Source of the DNA: JBALVT01 sp045110675
Lineage (GTDB): Bacteria > Pseudomonadota > Gammaproteobacteria > Pseudomonadales > Halieaceae
NCBI GenBank assembly: GCA_045110675.1
Contig: JBGCGJ010000021.1
Location: 20,039-84,038 of the forward strand
Length of the DNA: 64,000 nucleotides
Direction of reading: 5' to 3'
Position numbers and translations under genes: made by a program. Within the stretch, counting starts at the first letter, position 1. Every line of letters begins with the position of its first letter. Under the pieces are notes generated by a model that saw only the letters and a program-made list of their open reading frames with translations, did not search any database and was not told the origin of the DNA. Shown here piece by piece: positions 31,702 through 41,235 of the stretch.

Positions 31702-34039
31702 TCTACCGGAAGTTTCCAGTGGCAATTCCTCAGCCGTCTCAGGGGTTTCTGGCCAAAGTCTCCGTCACGAAAGCGCACACAAACATGTGTCTGGAGAAGC
31801 GCTCTATATCGATGATATGGCAGTGCCGGCCAACACCCTGCACGCCTATGTTGGACTGAGTGAAATCGCTAAAGGAAAAATACTCAGCATGGACCTGGGT
31901 AAAGTGAGAAACGCTCCCGGCGTAGTAGACGTTCTAACTCTGGCTGATATTCCGGGCCATACGGATATCGGGCCCGTATTCCCGGGCGATCCATTGATGG
32001 TCCACGACAAGGTTACTTTTTTTGGACAGGTCATCTTCGCCGTCGCGGCAACCAGCTACGACGCCGCGCGAAAAGCTGCGCGACTGGCAGTGGTGGAATA
32101 CCAAACTGAAGTAGGTGACCTGACCATAAAAGAAGGCTTGGCGAACAACAGTTTTGTACGACCCAGCCATGCCCAGCGGCGCGGTGATGTAAACACCGCC
32201 TTGTCCACTGCACCGCTAACCCTGGAAGGGAGCATGCAAATAGGGGGGCAGGAACAGCTGTATCTGGAAGGTCAGGCCTCACTGTGTATCCCGCAGGAAG
32301 ACGGCGGTATGCTGGTTTACACGTCCAGCCAGAATCCGTCCGAGGGCCAAAAGCTGGTTGCGGAAGTCCTCAACATTCCCCTCAACCGGGTGACTGTGGA
32401 TATGCGCAGAATGGGCGGCGGCTTTGGCGGCAAGGAAACCAACGCCAATCAATGGGCTTGTTTAGCCGCTCTGCTGGCGCGCAAAACGGGCAGAGCTGTG
32501 AAAATGAGACTGGCCCGCGCCGATGACATGACCACTACGGGTAAGCGCCATCACTTCGCGATTGAGTATCGCGTCGGCTTTGATGAAACAGGCAAATTGT
32601 TAGGACTGGATATGGATTTATCGGGTGGCTGCGGCATCTCTCCCGATTTGTCGGATGCTATTGTCGATCGCGCCATGTTCCATGCCGACAACGCTTACTT
32701 TCTTCCTGCGGCTCATATAAAGGGTCATAGGGTGAAAACCAATACCGTTTCCAATACCGCTTTTCGCGGTTTTGGCGGCCCCCAGGGTATGGTGGCTATT
32801 GAAAATATAATGGACAACATTGCCAGAGCGGTCGGTAAAGATCCTTTGGAGGTTCGCAAGCTAAACTTCTATACCTCCGAAGGGAATCGCGACACCACCC
32901 ACTACGGGCAGAAAATAGAGCAACATATTATCGAGCCGCTGGTGGCGCGACTGGAGCGAACCTCTCACTACCAACAGCGGCGCGCCGATATTGAGCAGTT
33001 CAATCGCGACAGTGACATCCTTAAAAAAGGTATTGCGCTGACGCCGGTTAAATTCGGAATTTCGTTTACAGTTCAACATCTCAATCAAGCGGGCGCGTTG
33101 ATACATGTCTACACCGATGGCAGCATTCAGCTCAACCATGGTGGCACGGAGATGGGCCAGGGTTTATTCACGAAAGTGGCACAGATCGTCGCCCAAGAGT
33201 TTCAGGTGGATATTGAGAGCGTGTTATGTACCTCCACTCGCACCGATAAAGTGCCCAATACATCGCCCACCGCCGCCTCTTCTGGTACTGATCTCAATGG
33301 AATGGCGGCCAGAGATGCCGTGGGTAAAATTAAGCGGCGCATGGTCGATTTTGCGGTCGAACATTTCTCCATTCCAGCGGATCAAGTAAAGTTTGAGAAC
33401 AATCGCGTGCTCTGTGGTGATGCGGATTTAAGCTTCGCGGAATTTGCCCAACTCAATTACATGAATCGAATTCCACTGTCCGCCACAGGCTATTACCGCA
33501 CCCCAAAAATTCACTACGATAGAGACAAGGGCTGCGGCAGACCGTTCTTTTACTATGCCTATGGCGCCGCTGTCTCGGAAGTGCTCATAGACACCCTAAC
33601 CGGTGAATACAAAGTCACCCGCGCAGATATTTGTCACGACGTAGGTCAATCGATCAACCCCGCTATCGACATAGGCCAAATCGAGGGTGCATTTATTCAG
33701 GGAATGGGTTGGCTGACGACCGAGGAACTGGTGTGGGGTGAAGACGGCCGCCTGCAAACGGTGAACCCCGCGAGCTACAAAATCCCTACTATTGGCGATA
33801 CACCCACGCAATTCAATGTAGAACTGCTCCCCGATAGCCCGAACGTAGAGGCGACCATCTTTCACTCCAAGGCCGTGGGTGAACCTCCCCTGATGCTGGC
33901 AATTTCGGTGTGGTGTGCACTGCGAGACGCCGTGGCAAGCCTCGGAGACTATAAACGCAGTCCCGATTTGGATACCCCCGCCACACCCGAGCGAGTACTG
34001 AACGCCTGCACAAAAATGCGCCAGGAGCTGGCACCATGA
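31694..34039 (+). CDS. xdhB: Xanthine dehydrogenase, molybdopterin-binding subunit
   Basis: A 781-residue large subunit that hydroxylates hypoxanthine to xanthine and xanthine to urate at a molybdenum cofactor. Family motifs are in order: HESAHKHVSGEALYIDD at the front, MGGGFGGKETNA and FRGFGGPQG for cofactor binding, NHGGTEMGQG, and near the end VGEPPLMLA, whose Glu is the expected catalytic base. Its start lies inside xdhA and its stop overlaps xdhC, so all three are translationally coupled. Confidence 0.95.
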   Translation: MRNLPEVSSGNSSAVSGVSGQSLRHESAHKHVSGEALYIDDMAVPANTLHAYVGLSEIAKGKILSMDLGKVRNAPGVVDVLTLADIPGHTDIGPVFPGDPLMVHDKVTFFGQVIFAVAATSYDAARKAARLAVVEYQTEVGDLTIKEGLANNSFVRPSHAQRRGDVNTALSTAPLTLEGSMQIGGQEQLYLEGQASLCIPQEDGGMLVYTSSQNPSEGQKLVAEVLNIPLNRVTVDMRRMGGGFGGKETNANQWACLAALLARKTGRAVKMRLARADDMTTTGKRHHFAIEYRVGFDETGKLLGLDMDLSGGCGISPDLSDAIVDRAMFHADNAYFLPAAHIKGHRVKTNTVSNTAFRGFGGPQGMVAIENIMDNIARAVGKDPLEVRKLNFYTSEGNRDTTHYGQKIEQHIIEPLVARLERTSHYQQRRADIEQFNRDSDILKKGIALTPVKFGISFTVQHLNQAGALIHVYTDGSIQLNHGGTEMGQGLFTKVAQIVAQEFQVDIESVLCTSTRTDKVPNTSPTAASSGTDLNGMAARDAVGKIKRRMVDFAVEHFSIPADQVKFENNRVLCGDADLSFAEFAQLNYMNRIPLSATGYYRTPKIHYDRDKGCGRPFFYYAYGAAVSEVLIDTLTGEYKVTRADICHDVGQSINPAIDIGQIEGAFIQGMGWLTTEELVWGEDGRLQTVNPASYKIPTIGDTPTQFNVELLPDSPNVEATIFHSKAVGEPPLMLAISVWCALRDAVASLGDYKRSPDLDTPATPERVLNACTKMRQELAP

Positions 34040-34896
34040 TGTCACCGGAGTTGATCAATTGGGTCGATGCGATAAGCGCCTTACAGGACCAGGGCCAGGA
34101 TTACGTGCTCGTTACGCTACTGGGTGCCAGAGGCTCCACGCCCAGGGAAAGCGGCACAAAAATGGTGGTCTCTCGGGACGCAAATTTTGGCACAATTGGT
34201 GGCGGTCACCTGGAGTTTAAAGCCACACAATTAGCGGCGGAAATGCTCAACTGTGACGATGAGCAGCAAAAAATCGAATACTTCCCCCTGGGACCGGGCC
34301 TCGGTCAATGTTGCGGAGGCAGTACCACCGTATTGTTCGAAAGCTTCAAGAGCAGCGACTTCACTATAGCCTTGTTTGGAGCGGGTCACGTTGGCTTGGC
34401 TCTGGCGGGCATACTTCAACAGCTACCCTGCCGATTGAGTTGGATCGATAATCGCGAAGGCTGCCACCCGGTATCCCTACCCAAACGCGTCACCCCCATC
34501 GTCAGTGAAAACCCCGCCCAGGAAGTCACCGAAATGCCCCCGGGCAGTGACTACCTAATCATGACTCATAACCACCAATTGGATTACGATATTCTAGAAT
34601 CAGTACTAAATCGACAAGACGCGCGCTATGTCGGCCTGATAGGCTCGGAAACGAAATGGCGGCGATTCAAAATGCGCATGGAACACAGAGGTCACAATCC
34701 CGAATTCTATCAACACGTACGCTGCCCGGTAGGCCTTCCTGAAGTGACCGGCAAACGTCCCATTGAAGTTGCCGTTTCAATTGCCGGGGAACTGATCGCA
34801 CTTAACAATCGCGATGAAAAACCCACAGCCAAGGCGCGCGGAGTTTCCCTCGCCGACGCCAAAGCGGCTATCACAGAACTGAATAGCATCGTATGA
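34036..34896 (+). CDS. xdhC: Xanthine dehydrogenase accessory protein XdhC
   Basis: A 286-residue chaperone that binds molybdenum cofactor, promotes its sulfuration and delivers it to XdhB. The N-terminal XdhC/CoxI domain contains LLGARGSTPRESGTKM and GTIGGGHLEF, with CCGG in the glycine-rich region after GPGLGQ. The C-terminal Rossmann domain begins IALFGAGHVGLALAG and contains GLIGSETKWRRF. The start overlaps xdhB, and the stop overlaps allB by 4 bases. Confidence 0.94.
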   Translation: MMSPELINWVDAISALQDQGQDYVLVTLLGARGSTPRESGTKMVVSRDANFGTIGGGHLEFKATQLAAEMLNCDDEQQKIEYFPLGPGLGQCCGGSTTVLFESFKSSDFTIALFGAGHVGLALAGILQQLPCRLSWIDNREGCHPVSLPKRVTPIVSENPAQEVTEMPPGSDYLIMTHNHQLDYDILESVLNRQDARYVGLIGSETKWRRFKMRMEHRGHNPEFYQHVRCPVGLPEVTGKRPIEVAVSIAGELIALNNRDEKPTAKARGVSLADAKAAITELNSIV

Positions 34897-36275
34897 ACAA
34901 GGAACAGGCATTTGCCCTGCGCAGTTCGCGCACCATTGTCGATGGCCGTGAGCAACCGGCGACAATAGAAATTTCGAACGGAAAAATCCAAAAAGTCCTT
35001 CCTCACAATGCCGCGCTCGACTGTCCGGTCGAGGATCTCGGCGATTACCTGTTGATGCCAGGACTGGTAGACACCCACGTACATATTAACGAACCGGGTC
35101 GAACAGAGTGGGAGGGTTTCGACACCGCAACTCAGGCAGCGGCCGCCGGTGGCATCACTACCGTAGTCGATATGCCTCTGAACTGTACTCCCGTTACCAC
35201 CACAGCGGATGCGCTACAGCAAAAGATAGATTCACTGGGCACACAGCTGTGGGTCGATTGCGGCTTTTGGGGCGGAGTAGTTCCTGAAAACCTGGAGGAC
35301 CTTGAGGCACTTGTACGGGCCGGTGTGCTGGGGGTTAAATCATTCACGATTCACTCTGGCATCGACGATTTTCAACGGGTAGACGAAAGTCATATCCGTC
35401 GAGCCATACCCATTCTCGCCAAACATGATATCCCCTATCTGATACACGCCGAACTGGATAAAGAAGAAACTGAACCAGCCGAAATTGGCACTCGATACCA
35501 GAGTTTTCTCGACTCACGTCCCAAGGCATGGGAAAACGATGCCATCGACATGATGATAGAACTTTGCCGCGAGGCCAGGAGCGCGGGCAATGACGGCCAT
35601 ATTCACATCGTCCATTTGTCCTCGGCTGAAGCTCTACCTGCAATCGCCGCAGCTCAGCGCGAGGGTTTGAAAATCAGTGCGGAAACCTGCCCTCACTACC
35701 TGACCCTATTTGCGGAAAACTGCCCCGACGGCAAAACCCTCTTCAAGTGTTGCCCCCCGATTCGGGAAAACGAAAACCGGCACAAGCTCTGGGAGGGTCT
35801 AGCCAGTGGTACCATCGATTTTGTCGTCTCAGATCACTCGCCCTGTACGCCGCAGCTGAAGCATATCGACACAGGAGATATCGAAAAAGCCTGGGGCGGT
35901 ATTTCATCCCTACAGTTTGGTTTAAGTTTAATATGGACCGAGGCGAAGGAGCGTGGCTACTCAATAGCCGAGGTTTCCCAGTGGATGGCTACTCGCCCGG
36001 CGCAGTTCGCAGGGCTTGGCGAGCACAAAGGGAAAATCGCTCCGGGCTTCGATGCAGATTTAATCGTTTTCGATGACATTGGAGAGTATTTAATTACTGC
36101 GGACATCATAAAGTACCGACACAAAGTGACGCCCTACGAAGGAAGAATGGTCAAGGGCATTGTCAGATCGACCTATGTAAGAGGCACAAAGGTTTATACC
36201 GAAGGGAATCTGCTCGGCGCACCAGTGGGTAAACCTCTCCTGAAACACGCGCTTTCAATGGAGCCCATCGAATGA
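34893..36275 (+). CDS. allB: Allantoinase
   Basis: A 460-residue amidohydrolase that opens allantoin to allantoate. The dinuclear metal site is seen as GLVDTHVHINEPGRTEWEG (HxH), the Lys expected to be carboxylated in GVLGVKSFT, further His in LIHAELD and HIVHLSSAEAL, and the Asp in FVVSDHSPCT. The Gly-rich AAAGGITTVVDMPLN block is typical of AllB. Overlaps at both ends (ATGA type) place it firmly in the operon between xdhC and alc. Confidence 0.94.
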   Translation: MNKEQAFALRSSRTIVDGREQPATIEISNGKIQKVLPHNAALDCPVEDLGDYLLMPGLVDTHVHINEPGRTEWEGFDTATQAAAAGGITTVVDMPLNCTPVTTTADALQQKIDSLGTQLWVDCGFWGGVVPENLEDLEALVRAGVLGVKSFTIHSGIDDFQRVDESHIRRAIPILAKHDIPYLIHAELDKEETEPAEIGTRYQSFLDSRPKAWENDAIDMMIELCREARSAGNDGHIHIVHLSSAEALPAIAAAQREGLKISAETCPHYLTLFAENCPDGKTLFKCCPPIRENENRHKLWEGLASGTIDFVVSDHSPCTPQLKHIDTGDIEKAWGGISSLQFGLSLIWTEAKERGYSIAEVSQWMATRPAQFAGLGEHKGKIAPGFDADLIVFDDIGEYLITADIIKYRHKVTPYEGRMVKGIVRSTYVRGTKVYTEGNLLGAPVGKPLLKHALSMEPIE

Positions 36276-37309
36276 GTAGCACCGCTAGCAGCGACAATCC
36301 CTTTGCGGGTCAATACACGGATTTATTAAGCGAAAAAGTGGGGGGAAAAGCGCTATCGTGCTCCGATGAATGGTTCGCCGAGTGCGCCAACCTGGTTCTT
36401 CAATCCGATCCGGTTTTCAAAGAGGGCCATTTCGTCGCCACAGGCCAGTGGATGGACGGTTGGGAATCTCGCCGCAGCTTCGGCAGAACCGATCATCGTA
36501 GCGGCAATCGCGATTTCGACTGGTGCATTGTCAAGTTGGGCATCCCCGGTGTGATTCATGGAGCGGATGTGGAAACCACGCATTTTCGGGGTAATGCGCC
36601 AGAGTTCGCCGCCCTGGAGGGAGCCTGGGTAAGCGGAGACCCCAGCGACGAGACCCAGTGGTTCGAGGTTCTGAACAAAAATACCACTGCCGCAAACAGC
36701 CACAATTATTTTTCGGTGAACTGTGAAAGACCCTGCACCCATTTACGATTGAAGATTTATCCCGATGGCGGTGTCGCGCGACTGCGAGTTTATGGAGTGC
36801 CTAAGGTAAACCGAGACAATTTTGTCGAAGGCGAACTGGTAGACTTAGCCAGCGTCGCTAACGGCGGGCGTGATGTGGCCTGCAGCGATATGTTTTACAG
36901 TTCCCCAAGTAATCTCTTGATGCCGAACAGAGGCATAAACATGGGGGATGGCTGGGAAACCAAACGGCGACGCGATGCGTTCAATGATTGGAATATCATC
37001 AAGCTGGGACTTATCGGCACCATCAGAAAAGTCATTGTCGATACCGCGCACTTTAAGGGCAACTTTCCCGACACCTTCAGCCTGGAAGCGACCCTGTCTG
37101 ACCGCGATGATATGACCGCCGACGACATTAAATGGCACAGCGTTATCGAGCGGACCCCCCTGCACGCCGATCAGGAACATCTGTTCATCAAGCAGATTCA
37201 GGTGGCACAGGATCAGAAATTCAATCATGTTCGCCTGAACATTTATCCCGACGGAGGAGTTAGCCGACTTAGAGTATTGGGTTTTCCGGATTGGGATAAC
37301 ACGACTTGA
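36272..37309 (+). CDS. alc: Allantoicase
   Basis: A 345-residue enzyme that hydrolyses allantoate to ureidoglycolate and urea. It has the family's two similar jelly-roll repeats, each with the pattern MDGWESRRSF or GDGWETKRRR, then DW-x-I-x-KLG, and later TAHFKGN and HVRLNIYPDGGVSRLRV. The presence of Alc rather than an allantoate amidohydrolase means nitrogen leaves as urea at this step. It overlaps allB by 4 bases; uraD follows after 15 bases. Confidence 0.94.
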   Translation: MSSTASSDNPFAGQYTDLLSEKVGGKALSCSDEWFAECANLVLQSDPVFKEGHFVATGQWMDGWESRRSFGRTDHRSGNRDFDWCIVKLGIPGVIHGADVETTHFRGNAPEFAALEGAWVSGDPSDETQWFEVLNKNTTAANSHNYFSVNCERPCTHLRLKIYPDGGVARLRVYGVPKVNRDNFVEGELVDLASVANGGRDVACSDMFYSSPSNLLMPNRGINMGDGWETKRRRDAFNDWNIIKLGLIGTIRKVIVDTAHFKGNFPDTFSLEATLSDRDDMTADDIKWHSVIERTPLHADQEHLFIKQIQVAQDQKFNHVRLNIYPDGGVSRLRVLGFPDWDNTT

Positions 37310-37324
37310 TAAGGTCAAAAGTCT

Positions 37325-37825
37325 ATGGGCATTGATACAGTTAACGGCATGGATGAGCACTCCGCGAGTCACTGCTTCCGCCAGTGCTGCACCAGCCAAG
37401 CCTGGATAGCGCGCATGGTTGCCTCACGCCCCTTCTCCTCCGCAGGCGCGATGACCACGGCGGCAAACGAGCACTGGTTAGACTTAGAGGAGGAAGATTA
37501 TCTCGAGGCATTTGATGGCCACCCAAAAATTGGTGACGTCAACTCTCTCAAGGCCAGGTATGCGAACACAAAGGAACTGGCGGCCGGTGAGCAATCTTTG
37601 GTGAATGTCGCCAGCGACGAAACCATTGAGGCTTTGAGCGAGCGTAACAGGGCATATGAAGAGAAATTCGGATTTATCTTTATCGTTTGCGCGACGGGAA
37701 AAAGCGCCGAAGAAATGTTGGCGCTACTGGAAGAAAGACTCCCTAATAGCCGGCAGCAGGAACTTGTAAACGCCGCTGAAGAGCAGCGCAAAATATTTCA
37801 AATACGATTGGAGAAGCTGCTATGA
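37325..37825 (+). CDS. uraD: 2-oxo-4-hydroxy-4-carboxy-5-ureidoimidazoline (OHCU) decarboxylase
   Basis: A 166-residue UraD, which decarboxylates OHCU to S-(+)-allantoin so that the product is stereochemically correct. The catalytic His is H66 in FDGHPKIGDV, and FGFIFIVCATGKSA is the conserved substrate-loop region. Start ATG at 37325 after a weak AAGG. The stop overlaps uraH by 4 bases, so the last two steps of urate processing are coupled in translation. Confidence 0.94.
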   Translation: MGIDTVNGMDEHSASHCFRQCCTSQAWIARMVASRPFSSAGAMTTAANEHWLDLEEEDYLEAFDGHPKIGDVNSLKARYANTKELAAGEQSLVNVASDETIEALSERNRAYEEKFGFIFIVCATGKSAEEMLALLEERLPNSRQQELVNAAEEQRKIFQIRLEKLL

Positions 37826-38163
37826 GCCAAATCACCACCCATATTTTGGACACGGCTCTGGGCCGCCCTGCGGCGGGTGTAACGATCACTCTATACCAGC
37901 AAAGCGCCGATAGTTGGACCGAGGTGGGCTCTGGTAAAACCAATGAAGACGGTCGCATACCCAATCTGTATCCCAAGGACGAAGTTCTCACAGCCGGAAC
38001 CTATCGAATGCACTTTGCCCTGAACCGCTACTTTGATTCTATGGACGTTCCAGTGTTCTATCCCTGGGCAGAAGTGGTGTTCAATATTGAGGGCGACGGC
38101 CAGCACTATCATATCCCTTTGCTACTATCCCCCTATGGTTATTCGACCTACAGGGGAAGCTAG
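37822..38163 (+). CDS. uraH: 5-hydroxyisourate hydrolase (transthyretin-related)
   Basis: A 113-residue transthyretin-fold enzyme that opens 5-hydroxyisourate to OHCU. Active-site marks are the N-terminal THILDTALGRPA (His), the Arg in EDGRIPNL, and YHIPLLLSPYGYSTYRGS with the invariant C-terminal YRGS that separates the enzyme from transthyretin. There is no signal peptide, so it is cytoplasmic. The stop abuts allA directly. Confidence 0.96.
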   Translation: MSQITTHILDTALGRPAAGVTITLYQQSADSWTEVGSGKTNEDGRIPNLYPKDEVLTAGTYRMHFALNRYFDSMDVPVFYPWAEVVFNIEGDGQHYHIPLLLSPYGYSTYRGS

Positions 38164-38667
38164 ATGGCGCGCATCGACCTGAAACTCGAGCCGTTAACCC
38201 CTGAGGCTTTCGCTCCCTATGGCGATGTCATCGAAGTCAGCGAAAGTAATCAGGTCATTCCCATCAACTACGGAAACACCCAGCGCCACCACAACCTGGC
38301 TAAGGTTGATGTGAGCGATGAAAATGGTGAGGCTATCATCAGTATCTTTCGCAGCGCTCCGGTGCAACTGCCATTTCATATTAAAGTCATGGAGCGACAC
38401 CCCCTGGGCAGCCAGGCATTTATGCCTCTTAGCGGAAACCCCTACCTGGTGGTGGTATCGGCGGCGGGTGAATTCGACGCCAACGCCCTGCGCGCATTTA
38501 TTGCCCAGCACCATCAGGGAGTGAATTACCACAAGGGCACCTGGCACCACTATTGTCTCGGCCTAAATATCAGCAATGATTTTCTTGTGGTAGATCGGGG
38601 CGGACAGGGAGCCAACTGCGATGAAGTTACGCTTCCAGAAGATCTGCAAATTTATGTTAATCACTAA
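38164..38667 (+). CDS. allA: Ureidoglycolate lyase
   Basis: A 167-residue cupin-fold enzyme that splits ureidoglycolate into glyoxylate and urea, the last step of the pathway here. Typical segments are PEAFAPYGDVIEV, MERHPLGSQAFMPLSGNPYLVV and NYHKGTWHHYCLGL, with conserved His residues lining the active site. The ATG follows the uraH stop without a gap. Its presence with Alc, without an ureidoglycolate amidohydrolase, indicates release of nitrogen as urea. Confidence 0.94.
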   Translation: MARIDLKLEPLTPEAFAPYGDVIEVSESNQVIPINYGNTQRHHNLAKVDVSDENGEAIISIFRSAPVQLPFHIKVMERHPLGSQAFMPLSGNPYLVVVSAAGEFDANALRAFIAQHHQGVNYHKGTWHHYCLGLNISNDFLVVDRGGQGANCDEVTLPEDLQIYVNH

Positions 38668-38690
38668 TTCGACATTCGGGGCTGTTTAGC

Positions 38691-39986
38691 ATGGAAGCGT
38701 TTCGCGCAGAGATTTTGCACTTTGTCGATGATCCCGACCGGGTTTCTGAACCCGAATCCTATCAATATTTCAAAGATGGAATGCTCATTGTGGACCACGG
38801 CAAGGTGGTGGCCGCTGGTTCTGCACAAGACATGCGCCCCCATCTGAAAGAGGATACCCCCGTAACAGAGTATCCCAATGCGCTGATCATGCCGGGATTT
38901 GTCGATACCCATATTCACTACCCTCAAACCGAAATAGTGGCGGCCTACGGCGAGCAACTTCTGGAGTGGTTGGAAACCTATACCTTCCCGGTGGAATCCA
39001 AGTTTTCCGACCCGGACTACGCCGCAGAAGTTTCCGAACGATTTCTGGATGAATTATTGCGCTGCGGTACGACCACGGCCTTGGTCTTCGGCACCGTTCA
39101 CAAGGAATCCGTGGAGGCTTTTTTCGAAGCCTGCGAGAAACGCAATCTACGCATGATCGCCGGTAAAGTCATGATGGACCGAAATGCGCCTGATTATCTC
39201 GTCGACACCGCGCAAAGCTCCTATGACGACAGTAAAATGTTGATCGAAAAATGGCATAACAAGGGTCGCCTGCGCTATGCCGTGACACCCCGATTTTCTC
39301 CGACTTCAACACCCGAGCAGTTGCGCAAAGCGGGGCAATTATTGGAGGAACATCCGGGGGTCTATCTGCATACGCATATGTCAGAAAGCGCTAACGAAGT
39401 GGTTTGGGTGGAAGAGCTGTTCCCGCACTGCGATCACTATCTCCACACCTATGATGAAGCTGGTTTGTTAGGGCGACGCAGTGTGTTCGCTCACTGCATT
39501 CATCTGAATGATGAGGAGTGGGATCGCCTCGAGCAAACTCAATCCAATATAGCGTTCTGCCCGACATCGAATCTTTTTCTGGGAAGCGGTCTGTTCAATT
39601 TGAAACGCGCTGTCGAACACAATATTGGCGTGGGGCTGGGAACCGATATCGGTGGCGGTACCAGCTTTTCCATTTTGCAAACTCTCGGGGAGGCCTACAA
39701 GGTACAACAGTTGCGCGGTGAAAAACTGACCCCCTTCAAAGCGTTTTATCTCGCCACGCTCGGCGGTGCTCGCGCTTTGGATATGGACGATCTCATCGGC
39801 AATTTTGAGCCTGGGAAAGAAGCCGATTTTGTTGTGCTGGACAAAGCACCCACTCCGCTGCTGGCGTTCAGGCTAGCCCATTGTAAGAGTCTGATGGAGA
39901 CACTCTTTGTGATGGCCATAATGGGCGATGACCGCTCGATTGCCGCGACCTATTCCGCTGGCAAAAAAGTCCACGGCAGAGATTAA
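38691..39986 (+). CDS. guaD: Guanine deaminase
   Basis: A 431-residue zinc amidohydrolase that deaminates guanine to xanthine, feeding XdhAB. Metal-site segments: MPGFVDTHIHYPQTEI (HxH), a His in LHTHMSE, a His in VFAHCIHL, and an Asp in GLGTDIGGGTSFS. The start at 38691 is 23 bases after allA, in the same operon. The enzyme is cytoplasmic. Adenine would need a separate deaminase, which is not in this window. Confidence 0.95.
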   Translation: MEAFRAEILHFVDDPDRVSEPESYQYFKDGMLIVDHGKVVAAGSAQDMRPHLKEDTPVTEYPNALIMPGFVDTHIHYPQTEIVAAYGEQLLEWLETYTFPVESKFSDPDYAAEVSERFLDELLRCGTTTALVFGTVHKESVEAFFEACEKRNLRMIAGKVMMDRNAPDYLVDTAQSSYDDSKMLIEKWHNKGRLRYAVTPRFSPTSTPEQLRKAGQLLEEHPGVYLHTHMSESANEVVWVEELFPHCDHYLHTYDEAGLLGRRSVFAHCIHLNDEEWDRLEQTQSNIAFCPTSNLFLGSGLFNLKRAVEHNIGVGLGTDIGGGTSFSILQTLGEAYKVQQLRGEKLTPFKAFYLATLGGARALDMDDLIGNFEPGKEADFVVLDKAPTPLLAFRLAHCKSLMETLFVMAIMGDDRSIAATYSAGKKVHGRD

Positions 39987-40017
39987 CACGCAAGCATAAA
40001 TCAGAAGGTCTGAGAGT

Positions 40018-41223
40018 ATGGAAAGTTATTTTTTCGATTGGCTGCAGCTCATTTTTCGCTGGCTGCATGTCATCACCGGCATCGCCTGGATCGGAGCCTC
40101 CTTCTATTTTGTGTGGTTGGATAACAGTCTGGAAGAACCCCCACAGTGGAAAAAGGACAAGGGCATCAAGGGCGACTTGTGGTCGATTCACGGTGGCGGG
40201 ATCTACGAGGTTGCAAAATACGAACTCGCCCCAGAAAAAATGCCCGAGACACTACACTGGTTCAAATGGGAAGCCTATACCACCTGGCTAACAGGCATGG
40301 TGCTGTTGATTGTTATTTTCTATCTCGGCGCCGACTCCTATCTCATCGACAAGCGAGTAGCTGATCTGACCCAACTGCAAGCGGTAGGGCTCGGTATGGG
40401 ATTCCTGATATCCGGCTGGGTCATTTATGAAGTGCTGTGCAATACGCCACTGGCAAAAAACGGTTTTGCCATTGCCGGCGTGCTAATCTCCATCGCCGTC
40501 ATTTACGCCTACGCCCTCACCCATTTGTTCAGTGGCAGAGGTGCTTATATCCACATGGGTGCGGTGATCGGCACCATCATGGTGGGCAATGTGTTTCGGG
40601 TGATTATGCCGTCTCAACGGGCCCTGGTGGCGGCCATCGAAAAAGGAGAGGCACCCGATCCGGCCTGGGGCATAAAGGCCAAGCTGCACTCGACCCACAA
40701 CAACTACTTAACCCTGCCACTGCTGTTTATTATGATCAGCAACCACTACCCGATGACCTATTCCCATGAATACAGTTGGCTGGTACTGCTGGCGATCATC
40801 GCAATTACTGCCTTCGCTCGTCACTATTTCAATCTACAGCACAAGGGCATTAATCGCCCCATCATACTCGTGGTGTCCGCCATTGCCGCAGCCACTCTCG
40901 CCTTCGTCATTTCACCGAAGCCCTCGAATATCGCTGCAAGCAACGATAGCGTGTTCGTAGCTTCACAGATCGCCCAAGTGAAAACGATTTTGACTGAGCG
41001 TTGCGCGAGCTGTCATTCCGCTAGGCCCAGCGATGAAGTTTTTACTGCTGCGCCTCTGGGCATGATGCTGGACACCCTGGACGAGATGCAAAGGTGGGCG
41101 TCTCGAATCAAAGCCAGATCAGTAGATACAGCGGATATGCCGTTTATGAACAAAACGGAAATGACCGATGAAGAACGCGGCATCATCGGTGCATGGGTTG
41201 CAGCTGGCGCACCTACAAAGTAG
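40018..41223 (+). CDS. puuD: Membrane-bound urate hydroxylase PuuD with cytochrome c domain
   Basis: A 401-residue membrane protein that oxidises urate to 5-hydroxyisourate. The N-terminal urate oxidase N domain has about eight TM helices with conserved His (LIFRWLHVITGIAWIGASFYF, and LHSTHNNYLTLPLLFIMISNHYP split by a turn). The C-terminus is a small cytochrome c domain with haem motif C329-A-S-C332-H333. Electrons are thus expected to enter the respiratory chain instead of forming H2O2 as in soluble uricase. It is the last gene of the operon, and is convergent with a phosphoribosyltransferase gene. Confidence 0.95.
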   Translation: MESYFFDWLQLIFRWLHVITGIAWIGASFYFVWLDNSLEEPPQWKKDKGIKGDLWSIHGGGIYEVAKYELAPEKMPETLHWFKWEAYTTWLTGMVLLIVIFYLGADSYLIDKRVADLTQLQAVGLGMGFLISGWVIYEVLCNTPLAKNGFAIAGVLISIAVIYAYALTHLFSGRGAYIHMGAVIGTIMVGNVFRVIMPSQRALVAAIEKGEAPDPAWGIKAKLHSTHNNYLTLPLLFIMISNHYPMTYSHEYSWLVLLAIIAITAFARHYFNLQHKGINRPIILVVSAIAAATLAFVISPKPSNIAASNDSVFVASQIAQVKTILTERCASCHSARPSDEVFTAAPLGMMLDTLDEMQRWASRIKARSVDTADMPFMNKTEMTDEERGIIGAWVAAGAPTK

Positions 41224-41235
41224 GACGAAGACGAA

